6,114 bases of DNA, from positions 1 through 6,114 of the forward strand of contig JAEYNO010000437.1 in assembly GCA_023412515.1 (NCBI GenBank), read 5' to 3'. The stretch comes from Actinomycetes bacterium. GTDB taxonomy: Bacteria; Actinomycetota; Actinomycetes; Actinomycetales; Cellulomonadaceae. Positions 1 to 5,038 of the stretch are shown here, piece after piece; the first letter of the stretch is position 1, and each line of letters starts with the position of its first letter. A program made the position numbers and the translations under genes. A model generated the notes under the pieces. It made no database searches and was not told the origin of the DNA. It was given only the letters and a program-made list of their open reading frames with translations.

Positions 1-461
1 GTGCGGGGGCGGCGTGCGCTGCCGCCGTCGGCGACGCCGTACCCGACGAGCACGGCGCCGGGCTTCTCGCCGGCCTCGGGCTCGGGGCGCGACGCCTCGA
101 CCTCGTCGGCGCCGCCGGGCTCGGCGGACGACCGGTCGGGGTGCGGCTGGTGCGCGCGCACGCCACCCTGCGCGTCGGCACCGTCGGCGGGGGCGCCCGG
201 TGCGGGGGCGCCGTCGGGGTCGGTGTCGACCTCGATGATCGGCGTGCCCACCTCGACGGTCGTGCCCTCGGTGACGAGCAGCCGCGTGACGACGCCCGTC
301 CACGGGCACGGCAGGTCGACCAGCGACTTCGCGGTCTCGATCTCGACGATCGTCTGGTTGACCTCGACGCGGTCGCCGACGGCGACGTGCCAGGCGACGA
401 TCTCGGCCTCGGTGAGGCCCTCGCCGGCGTCGGGCAGGGGGAACTGCTGGTACGTGGGCAC
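1..461 (-). CDS. bkdC: 2-oxo acid dehydrogenase complex E2 (dihydrolipoamide acyltransferase), N-terminal part, truncated by window edge
   Basis: The E2 core enzyme carries acyl groups on a swinging lipoyl arm and passes them from E1 to coenzyme A; it acts in the cytoplasm. The visible 153 residues start MPTYQQFPLPDAGEG and form one lipoyl domain at about 3-80. The lipoylated lysine is K45 in the motif EIETAKSLVDLP, which is typical of branched-chain/actinobacterial E2. An acidic Pro/Ala/Gly-rich flexible linker follows (about 81-130). The last residues (PGAVLVGYGV, then Arg-rich) resemble the stretch just before a peripheral subunit-binding domain. That domain and the catalytic domain lie outside the window. 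The start is a GTG at 461, with GGAG about 7 nt upstream, and it directly opens the conserved lipoyl fold. It begins 17 nt after the E1 beta stop, so it is cotranscribed. The family is certain. The acyl substrate (branched-chain versus acetyl) cannot be settled here; pdhC is the alternative name. Confidence 0.93.
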   Translation of the reverse strand, partial: MPTYQQFPLPDAGEGLTEAEIVAWHVAVGDRVEVNQTIVEIETAKSLVDLPCPWTGVVTRLLVTEGTTVEVGTPIIEVDTDPDGAPAPGAPADGADAQGGVRAHQPHPDRSSAEPGGADEVEASRPEPEAGEKPGAVLVGYGVADGGSARRPR

Positions 462-478
462 GCGGGGGCTCCGGGTGG

Positions 479-1543
479 TCAGAAGGCGAGGGTGCGGTCG
501 ACGGCGTCGAGCAGCCGGTCGAGGCTCGGCAGGTAGTCGTGCTCGAGCTTGGCGACGGGGTACGGGGTGTGGAACCCGCCGACGCGCAGCACGGGGGCCT
601 GCAGGTGGTAGAAGCACTCCTCGGTGATGCGGGCCGCGACCTCGGCGCCGGACCCGTAGAGCACGGGCGCCTCGTGCACGACGACGCAGCGGCCGGTGCG
701 GCGCACCGACGCGGCGACGGTCGCGGTGTCGAGCGGCGAGATGCTGCGCAGGTCGACGACCTCGAGGCTCGTGCCCTCGGCCGCGGCGGCGTCGGCGGCC
801 TTGAGCGCGGTCGCGACGGTCGGGCCGTAGGCGACGACCGTGACGTCGGTGCCGGGGCGCACGACGCGCGCGTGGTCGAGGTCGGACGCGCCGCCGTGCG
901 GTGCGGGCAGCGGCGCGTCGAGGTCGACGTCGCCCTTCTCCCAGTACCGACCCTTGGGCTCGAGGAAGATCACGGGGTCCGGCGAGGCGACGGCCTGCTG
1001 GATCATGGTGAACGCGTCGGCCGGGGTCGACGGGGACACGACGCGCAGGCCCGCGGTGTGCGCGAACAGCGCCTCGGGCGACTCGCTGTGGTGCTCGACC
1101 GCGCCGATGCCGCCGCCGAACGGGATGCGGATGACCACGGGCAGCGTCAGGCGGCCCTGCGAGCGGTAGTGCATCTTGGCGAGCTGCGTCGTGATCTGGT
1201 CGAACGCGGGGAACACGAAGCCGTCGAACTGGATCTCGCACACGGGCCGGTAGCCGCGCAGCGCGAGGCCGATCGCGGTGCCGACGATGCCGGACTCGGC
1301 CAGGGGCGTGTCGACGACGCGGTCCTCGCCGAACTCGGCGAACAGGCCGTCGGTCACGCGGAACACGCCGCCCAGGCGGCCGATGTCCTCGCCCATGAGC
1401 AGCACGCGCGGGTCGTTCGCGAGCGCGCGGCGCATGCCGAGGTTGAGCGCCTTGGCCATCGGCAGCCGCTGCGTGCCCGTCGGGAACGGCGCGGGCGCCG
1501 GCGCCGGGGGCAGGTCGGTGGTGCGGTCGGACGTGACGGTCAT
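479..1543 (-). CDS. bkdB: 2-oxo acid dehydrogenase E1 component, beta subunit (branched-chain 2-oxo acid / pyruvate type)
   Basis: This is the beta half of the thiamine-diphosphate-dependent E1 heterotetramer, which decarboxylates a 2-oxo acid and acylates the lipoyl arm of E2. The protein has 354 residues, normal for the family (about 325-350) plus a longer N-terminus. Residues 11-22 are a Pro/Ala-rich leader, and the conserved transketolase pyrimidine-binding domain starts near 27 (LPMAKALNLGMRRAL). Visible landmarks are LLMGEDIG (48-55), PLAESGIVGTAIG (80-92) with the thiamine-activating glutamate E83, the EHHSESPEA active-site histidines (151-152), and a C-terminal domain with VVAYGPTV (236-243), VVDLRSISPLD (262-272) and GFHTPYP (323-329). 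The ATG at 1543 has GGGAGG 6 nt upstream and overlaps the E1 alpha stop as ATGA, which implies translational coupling and 1:1 synthesis. M29 is a less likely alternative start. Substrate specificity is not readable from sequence; pdhB is the usual alternative name. Confidence 0.95.
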   Translation of the reverse strand: MTVTSDRTTDLPPAPAPAPFPTGTQRLPMAKALNLGMRRALANDPRVLLMGEDIGRLGGVFRVTDGLFAEFGEDRVVDTPLAESGIVGTAIGLALRGYRPVCEIQFDGFVFPAFDQITTQLAKMHYRSQGRLTLPVVIRIPFGGGIGAVEHHSESPEALFAHTAGLRVVSPSTPADAFTMIQQAVASPDPVIFLEPKGRYWEKGDVDLDAPLPAPHGGASDLDHARVVRPGTDVTVVAYGPTVATALKAADAAAAEGTSLEVVDLRSISPLDTATVAASVRRTGRCVVVHEAPVLYGSGAEVAARITEECFYHLQAPVLRVGGFHTPYPVAKLEHDYLPSLDRLLDAVDRTLAF

Positions 1544-2700
1544 CGGTGGCCTCCCGTCTGGTGACCCTCGTGGTCGACGAAGGACTGCTCGTACTGCTCG
1601 AACCACGCGCGCTCGGCGTCGACGACGGCGTGCGGCGTGGCGTAGACGTGCTCGAACATCGACGGCCCGGAGGGGCGGCCCATGCCGCGGACGGTCGTGC
1701 GCAGGTGCTCGCCGAACGCGTCTGCCTCGCTCGCGAGCTGCGCCTGGAACACCTCGGGGAGCTCGCCCGTGCGGTCGAGGTGGGCGCGCAGCCGCTCGAT
1801 CGGGTCGCGGCGACGCCAGTGCTCCTCCTGCGCCGACGTGCGGTAGCGCGTCGGGTCGTCGGACGTCGTGTGCGCGCCCATGCGGTAGGTGAACGCCTCG
1901 ACGAACGTGGGGCCGCCGCCGCTGCGCGCGCGCTCGAGCGCCTGCCGCGTCACGGCGTACGTCGCGAGGACGTCGTTGCCGTCGACGCGGACCGCGGGGA
2001 CGCCGAACCCGGGTGCGCGGTGCGCGATCGGGACGGTGGCCTGGCGCGTCGTCGGCTCGGAGATCGCGAACTGGTTGTTCTGGCAGAACAGCACGACGGG
2101 TGCGCGGTTGACCGACGCGAAGACGAGCGCCTCGCTGACATCGCCCTGCGCGGTCGCGCCGTCGCCGAAGTACGTGACGACCGCGGCGTCGCGCTCGGCG
2201 TCGCCCGTGCCGACGAGCCCGTCGCGCTGCACGCCCATCGCGTAGCCGGTCGCGTGCAACGTGTGCGAGCCGATGACGAGCGTGAACAGGTGGAAGTTGC
2301 GCTCGGCCGGGTCCCAGCCTCCGTGGTCGACGCCGCGGAACAGCCGCAGCAGCTGCGTCATCTCCAGGCCGCGGGCCTGCGCGACGCCGTGCTCGCGGTA
2401 CGACGGGAAGACGTGGTCCTGCGGGCGCAGCGCGTGCCCCGAGCCGACCTGCGCGGCCTCCTGGCCGAGGGACTGCGCGAACAGCGCGAGCTCGCCCTGG
2501 CGCTGCAGCGCCGTGGCCTCGACGTCGAACCGGCGGGTCAGCACCATGTCGCGGTACATCGCGCGCAGCCGGTCGGCGTCCAGGTCGGCGGCCCACGCGT
2601 CGTACTCGGGGTGCTCGACGCGCTCGCCGGCCGGGGTCAGCAGCTGCACGAGCCCGTCGTCGGTGAGCGGGCCGTCGGCCGCGGGTCCGGTCGGGATCAC
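1540..2700 (-). CDS. bkdA: 2-oxo acid dehydrogenase E1 component, alpha subunit (branched-chain 2-oxo acid / pyruvate type)
   Basis: This is the alpha half of E1; it binds thiamine diphosphate and, with the beta subunit, catalyses oxidative decarboxylation of a 2-oxo acid. Its 386 residues are close to the family norm. The thiamine-binding motif runs from GDG at 179-181 to NN at 208-209 (GDGATAQGD ... VVLFCQNNQFAIS). Other landmarks are FPSYREHG (98-105), GSHTLHATGYAMG (144-156), VDGND (239-243) and the active-site loop YRMGAHTTSDDPTRYR (272-287). The start is GTG at 2700 with AAGGAGA ending 5 nt upstream, and the N-terminus (VQLLTPAGERV) looks native for the family. It is the first gene of the operon, and E1 beta overlaps its stop. 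A large palindrome just upstream (2726-2760) suggests repressor control. In Mycobacterium tuberculosis the genes named pdhABC are reported to encode a branched-chain oxo acid dehydrogenase, while pyruvate is handled by a homodimeric AceE-type E1. By analogy I favour the branched-chain role, but this is inference. Confidence 0.95.
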   Translation of the reverse strand: MIPTGPAADGPLTDDGLVQLLTPAGERVEHPEYDAWAADLDADRLRAMYRDMVLTRRFDVEATALQRQGELALFAQSLGQEAAQVGSGHALRPQDHVFPSYREHGVAQARGLEMTQLLRLFRGVDHGGWDPAERNFHLFTLVIGSHTLHATGYAMGVQRDGLVGTGDAERDAAVVTYFGDGATAQGDVSEALVFASVNRAPVVLFCQNNQFAISEPTTRQATVPIAHRAPGFGVPAVRVDGNDVLATYAVTRQALERARSGGGPTFVEAFTYRMGAHTTSDDPTRYRTSAQEEHWRRRDPIERLRAHLDRTGELPEVFQAQLASEADAFGEHLRTTVRGMGRPSGPSMFEHVYATPHAVVDAERAWFEQYEQSFVDHEGHQTGGHR

Positions 2701-2705
2701 GCGGG

Positions 2706-2712
2706 TCTCCTT
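2706..2712 (-). promoter_or_regulatory. Ribosome binding site of the E1 alpha gene
   Basis: On the minus strand this reads AAGGAGA, a near-perfect Shine-Dalgarno, with 5 nt (acccgc minus the shared A) before the GTG at 2700. It decides that GTG as the start over downstream candidates. Confidence 0.8.
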
Positions 2713-2725
2713 CGCCTCGGGGTCG

Positions 2726-2760
2726 AACCTACGTCAGCGTAGGCTACGCCTCCGTAGGTT
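2726..2760. promoter_or_regulatory. 35-bp nested palindromic operator upstream of the oxo acid dehydrogenase operon
   Basis: The plus strand has outer arms AACCTACG (2726-2733) and CGTAGGTT (2753-2760), and inner arms GCGTAG (2737-2742) and CTACGC (2744-2749) around a central G at 2743. The outer and inner arms pair at 14 of 17 positions, so the whole block is one large dyad. It can equally be read as two sites: CCTACG-TCAG-CGTAGG (2728-2743) and CTACG-CCTC-CGTAG (2744-2757), with centres 15 bp apart. It lies 25 nt upstream of the E1 alpha start, where the -10 region or transcription start should be. Candidate -10 hexamers inside it on the minus strand are TAGCCT (2741-2746) and TAACCT (2756-2761). 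Arm-N4-arm duplicated dyads are the usual form of TetR-family operators in actinobacteria; the identity of the regulator is inference, and no regulator gene is in the window. Confidence 0.8.
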
Positions 2761-2787
2761 ACGAGGGACCGGGACGGACAACGCTCG

Positions 2788-2805
2788 TCCGACGCCTTTG
2801 TCGGA
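2788..2805. other. Small perfect hairpin between the membrane protein gene and the E1 alpha promoter region
   Basis: TCCGAC (2788-2793) pairs with GTCGGA (2800-2805) around a 6-nt loop. It lies downstream of the minus-strand membrane protein gene and upstream of the operator. There is no T-tract, so it is a weak terminator candidate at best. It could also be a short protein-binding dyad. Confidence 0.3.
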
Positions 2806-2843
2806 ACCCCACACCGCCCCTGGCCGGGCCGCGCGGCGCCCGC

Positions 2844-3152
2844 TCAGGACCGCGGGACGCCCCGCTGCGAGCGCAGCAGGTCGTTCTCGCGCAGCACGGG
2901 CCAGCGGCTGTACGCGAACACCAGGAACATCACGAGGTTGAGCACGGGCACGAGCCCGACCAGCACCCACCAGCCCGAGTAGCCGGCCTTCTGGATGATG
3001 CGGATGTACGCGACGAGGATGACGAGGTAGCACGCCGCGAGCACCGCGAGGCCCACGCCCGTGGCGAGCCACGCGGTCCACTCGGCGTCCGCGCCCCAGC
3101 TGGTCCCCTCGACGGTGGGGACGGGGGTCGGGTCGGTGTCCATGGGCCCCAT
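2844..3152 (-). CDS. Small two-helix membrane protein with GYSGWW motif, function unknown
   Basis: The protein has about 102 residues counted from the ATG at 3152. A short acidic, Thr/Pro-rich N-terminus is followed by a first membrane helix (about 26-50, WTAWLATGVGLAVLAACYLV...), a basic turn with RIIQKAGYSGWW (51-62), and a second helix (about 61-82, VLVGLVPVLNLVMFLVFAY). The tail is charged (SRWPVLRENDLL). Small membrane proteins with a K-GYSGWW-LVP-LN pattern are common in actinobacteria, where they are annotated as hypothetical or DUF-type membrane proteins; no role is established that I can name. The start is uncertain. ATGs at 3143 and 3152 are in frame and neither has a strong ribosome binding site. 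An ATG at 3227 would add 25 low-complexity Arg/Gly residues and has no ribosome binding site, so I reject it. The gene is divergent from the small gene at 3278 and lies upstream of, and collinear with, the dehydrogenase operon. Confidence 0.8.
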   Translation of the reverse strand: MGPMDTDPTPVPTVEGTSWGADAEWTAWLATGVGLAVLAACYLVILVAYIRIIQKAGYSGWWVLVGLVPVLNLVMFLVFAYSRWPVLRENDLLRSQRGVPRS

Positions 3153-3237
3153 GGTGCCGCCGCCCAGGCCGCGGCGCACCACCTCCGACGGGCGATCCCG
3201 CCGTGCCGCGCCTCCGGGGCGCACCATGGAGGGACGC

Positions 3238-3259
3238 TCCGCCGCACCACCGCGGCGGA
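3238..3259. other. Perfect 8-bp inverted repeat in the leader of the 59-residue gene
   Basis: TCCGCCGC (3238-3245) and GCGGCGGA (3252-3259) form a perfect 8-bp stem with the 6-nt loop ACCACC. It ends 6 nt before the GGAGG ribosome binding site at 3266-3270, and it lies in the divergent gap between two small genes. As RNA it would be a stable leader hairpin; as DNA it could be an operator. No T-tract follows, so termination is unlikely. Confidence 0.4.
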
Positions 3260-3277
3260 CGGGACGGAGGAGACGCC

Positions 3278-3457
3278 ATGACGACCCCGGGCCTCACGAC
3301 CTGGACGGACCCGCGCGACGAGACCGAGGTCGTCGTGCAGCTCGCCGACGGGCGCCTCGCGGGGCGCCGCTTCGCGTCGCGCGCCGAGGCCGAGGCGTGG
3401 GCGGGCCCGGGCGAGGAGGTCCTCGAGCTCAACCTCGTGTGCGCGTGCGACCGGTGA
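3278..3457 (+). CDS. Small hypothetical protein, 59 residues
   Basis: I do not recognise the family. The ATG at 3278 is supported by GGAGG (3266-3270) 7 nt upstream. The product is soluble and acidic: an N-terminal MTTPGLTTWTDP, then a likely beta-hairpin (ETEVVVQLADGRLAGRRF, 16-32), a helix (SRAEAEAWA, 34-42), and a C-terminal strand EEVLELNLVCAC with a Cys-X-Cys pair (55 and 57) close to the end (CACDR). The codon pattern is strongly GC3-biased, as in true genes here. It has no signal peptide or membrane segment. An upstream in-frame ATG at 3203 would add 25 Arg/Pro-rich residues that run through the leader hairpin and ribosome binding site, so it is rejected. The gene is convergent with the aminotransferase gene, 28 nt away. 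The Cys pair could bind metal or be redox active, but two cysteines alone prove nothing. Confidence 0.7.
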   Translation: MTTPGLTTWTDPRDETEVVVQLADGRLAGRRFASRAEAEAWAGPGEEVLELNLVCACDR

Positions 3458-3458
3458 C

Positions 3459-3485
3459 CCTCGCGGCAGCCGAAACCGCCTGAGG
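3459..3485. terminator. Imperfect stem-loop filling the gap between convergent genes (possible bidirectional terminator)
   Basis: CCTCGCGG (3459-3466) pairs with CCGC (3476-3479) and, after a 2-nt bulge, GAGG (3482-3485), with a 9-nt loop. It spans almost exactly the 28 nt between the stop codons of two convergent genes, which is where a shared terminator is expected. It has no T-tract on either side; many actinobacterial terminators also lack one. This is a modest call. Confidence 0.4.
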
Positions 3486-4562
3486 TCAGCGCGGGGCGTG
3501 CTCCGCGGCGACCTCGAGGAAGATGTCGGTCGCCTCCTTCTCGCCGACGCTCACGCGCACGCCGTCGCCCGCGAACGGGCGGACGAGCACGCCGGCCTGC
3601 ACGCAGCGCTCGGCGAACGTCGCGGACCGGTCGCCGAGGCCGAGCCACACGAAGTTGGCCTGGCTCTCGGGCACGTCCCAGCCCTGCGCGCGCAGCCCGT
3701 CGAGCATCCGCTCGCGCTCGGCGACCACGGCCTCGACGCGCGTGAGCAGCTCACCCTCGGCGCGCAGCGACGCGAGGGCCGCGAGCTGGGCGACGTGCGA
3801 GACCCCGAACGGCGTCGACGCCGTGCGGATGCCGGCGGCGATGCGCGGGCGCGCGACCGCGTAGCCGACGCGCAGGCCCGCGAGCCCGTACGCCTTGGAG
3901 AACGTGCGCAGCACGACGACGTTGGGGTGCTCGGCCAGCAGCGCGACCGCGTCGGGCGCCTGCGCGTCGCGCACGAACTCGACGTACGCCTCGTCGAGGA
4001 CCACGAGCACGTCGCCCGGGACGGCGGCGAGGAAGTCGCGCAGCTCGGCGTCCCGCACGGCCGGGCCGGTGGGGTTGTTGGGGGTGCACACGAGCACGAC
4101 GCGCGTGCGGCGCGTGACCGCGGCGGCCATCGCGGGCAGGTCGAGCCGGCCGTCGGCGTGCACGGGCACCCGCACCTGCTGCGCGTGCGCGAGCGTCACG
4201 GCGATGGGGTACGCCTCGAACGACCGCCACGGCAGCACGACCTCGTCGCCCGCCTCGCACACGGCCGCGAGCACGTGCCCCAGCACCGCGACCGACCCGG
4301 TTCCCGTGACGACCTGCTCGGCCGTCACGCCCAGGCGGTGCGCGACGGCCTCGGTGAGCTCGGTCGCGAACATGTCGGGGTACCGGTTGACGTCGACCGC
4401 ACCGTCCGCGATCGCGGCCACCACCGACGGCAGCGGCGGGTACGGGTTCTCGTTCGACGACAGCTTGAACGCGGCCGCGCCGACGGCGGCGCGCGCGCCG
4501 GGGACGTAGGCGGGCACGTCGGCGATGGCACGGCGGAGAGGGACGCGGCTCACGGAGGCCAT
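3486..4562 (-). CDS. hisC: Histidinol-phosphate / aromatic amino acid aminotransferase (HisC/Pat family, PLP-dependent)
   Basis: This cytoplasmic PLP fold-type I aminotransferase exchanges an amino group between glutamate/2-oxoglutarate and imidazole-acetol phosphate or aromatic 2-oxo acids. Its 358 residues match the family (about 350-370). Visible landmarks are the substrate-loop SNENPYPP (36-43), TGTGSVAVLGH (87-96), which binds the cofactor phosphate, CTPNNPTG (159-166), DEAYVEF (190-196) with the pyridine-binding D190 and Y193, TFSKAYGLAGLRVGYA (220-235) with the PLP lysine K223 and phosphate-binding R231, and GVRVSVG (334-340) with the carboxylate-binding R336. All catalytic residues are present. 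The ATG at 4562 has no clear ribosome binding site; upstream in-frame sequence is low-complexity and rejected. It is not among other his genes, and its GTGSV motif resembles actinobacterial HisC2/Pat, so a role in phenylalanine/tyrosine transamination rather than histidine synthesis is quite possible. It is divergent from the YvlD-like gene. Confidence 0.93.
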   Translation of the reverse strand: MASVSRVPLRRAIADVPAYVPGARAAVGAAAFKLSSNENPYPPLPSVVAAIADGAVDVNRYPDMFATELTEAVAHRLGVTAEQVVTGTGSVAVLGHVLAAVCEAGDEVVLPWRSFEAYPIAVTLAHAQQVRVPVHADGRLDLPAMAAAVTRRTRVVLVCTPNNPTGPAVRDAELRDFLAAVPGDVLVVLDEAYVEFVRDAQAPDAVALLAEHPNVVVLRTFSKAYGLAGLRVGYAVARPRIAAGIRTASTPFGVSHVAQLAALASLRAEGELLTRVEAVVAERERMLDGLRAQGWDVPESQANFVWLGLGDRSATFAERCVQAGVLVRPFAGDGVRVSVGEKEATDIFLEVAAEHAPR

Positions 4563-4648
4563 GGTGCCACCGGTGGCCCGGGACCCCCGCGGGCGTCCCA
4601 GCGGGCGTGCCCCGGGGCCGTGCACGGGTGCCGACGGGCCGGACCTGG

Positions 4649-4654
4649 CAGGAT
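4649..4654 (+). promoter_or_regulatory. Candidate -10 element for a leaderless transcript of the YvlD-like gene
   Basis: CAGGAT differs by one base from the actinobacterial TAGGAT-type -10 hexamer and ends 6 nt before the ATG at 4661, the spacing typical of leaderless mRNAs. No convincing -35 element is seen 17-18 nt upstream. The same bases include AGGA, which could serve instead as a weak ribosome binding site. Confidence 0.35.
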
Positions 4655-4660
4655 CGACGC

Positions 4661-5038
4661 ATGGGATTCGTCGCGCGCGTGCTGGTGAACGGGGTCGCCA
4701 TCTGGCTGGCGACCGTCCTGCTGTCCGGTCTGGAGATCGTCGGCGGGCAGACCACCGCGGAGAAGGTCGGCATCATCCTGCTGATCGCGCTCGTGTTCGG
4801 GCTGGTCAACGCGATCGTCAAGCCGATCGTCGCCGTGCTGTCCATCCCGCTGTACATCCTCACGCTGGGGCTGTTCACGCTGGTGGTGAACGCGCTCATG
4901 CTCATGCTGACCGCGTGGATCACGGAGCAGACGTCGTGGGGCCTGCGGATCGACAACTTCGGCACGGCCGTCATCGGGGCGCTCATCGTCTCGGTCGTGA
5001 GCTTCGTGCTCTCGGGCCTCACGGGTTCGAAGCGCTGA
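4661..5038 (+). CDS. YvlD / 'phage holin family 4' small membrane protein
   Basis: The protein has 125 residues with about four hydrophobic helices: near 5-24, 36-54, 55-86 (a long segment, perhaps a helical hairpin) and 101-120. The central signature NAIVKPIVAVLSIPLYILTL (50-69), followed by GLFTLVVNALML, is characteristic of the Pfam family Phage_holin_4_2 (YvlD-like), which is widespread in bacterial chromosomes. The family name is historical: most members lie outside phages and have no shown holin activity. The function is unknown, with envelope or stress roles suggested for some relatives. The ATG at 4661 starts the first helix directly; only a weak AGGA or a leaderless -10 precedes it. 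An earlier in-frame start near 4607 would add Arg/Pro-rich residues and is rejected. The gene is divergent from hisC and converges on the hydrolase gene, overlapping it by 20 bp at the stop end. No phage genes surround it. Confidence 0.9.
   Translation: MGFVARVLVNGVAIWLATVLLSGLEIVGGQTTAEKVGIILLIALVFGLVNAIVKPIVAVLSIPLYILTLGLFTLVVNALMLMLTAWITEQTSWGLRIDNFGTAVIGALIVSVVSFVLSGLTGSKR

Noticed and set aside
539..1564. 341-codon plus-strand open frame opposite E1 beta
   Set aside because: Antisense shadow with low-complexity Arg/Ala/Gly/Val translation, opposite a fully conserved gene.
479..2596. A single 705-residue protein ending in E1 beta
   Set aside because: The part before the ATG at 1543 is Arg/Pro-rich nonsense in the wrong frame of E1 alpha. 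The E1 beta start has its own strong ribosome binding site and an ATGA overlap.
1546..2742. 398-codon plus-strand open frame opposite E1 alpha
   Set aside because: It is a GC3-driven mirror of a well-supported gene; its translation is Arg/Ala/Asp/Val-rich with no recognisable motif.
3203..3277. N-terminal extension of the 59-residue protein to 84 residues
   Set aside because: It would run through the leader hairpin and a strong ribosome binding site, and adds Arg/Pro-rich sequence unlike the rest of the protein.
4566..4577. 12-bp perfect palindrome GCCACCGGTGGC just upstream of hisC
   Set aside because: It is short, fully typical of GC-rich DNA, with no second copy or extended arms; not enough for an operator call.
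3498..4688. 396-codon plus-strand open frame opposite hisC
   Set aside because: Same antisense shadow pattern: low-complexity His/Arg/Ala/Gly composition, and hisC on the other strand has every catalytic motif.
4661..5038. Prophage remnant suggested by the 'phage holin' family name
   Set aside because: The family is a common chromosomal membrane protein; no endolysin, structural or integrase gene, and no attachment repeats, are seen nearby.
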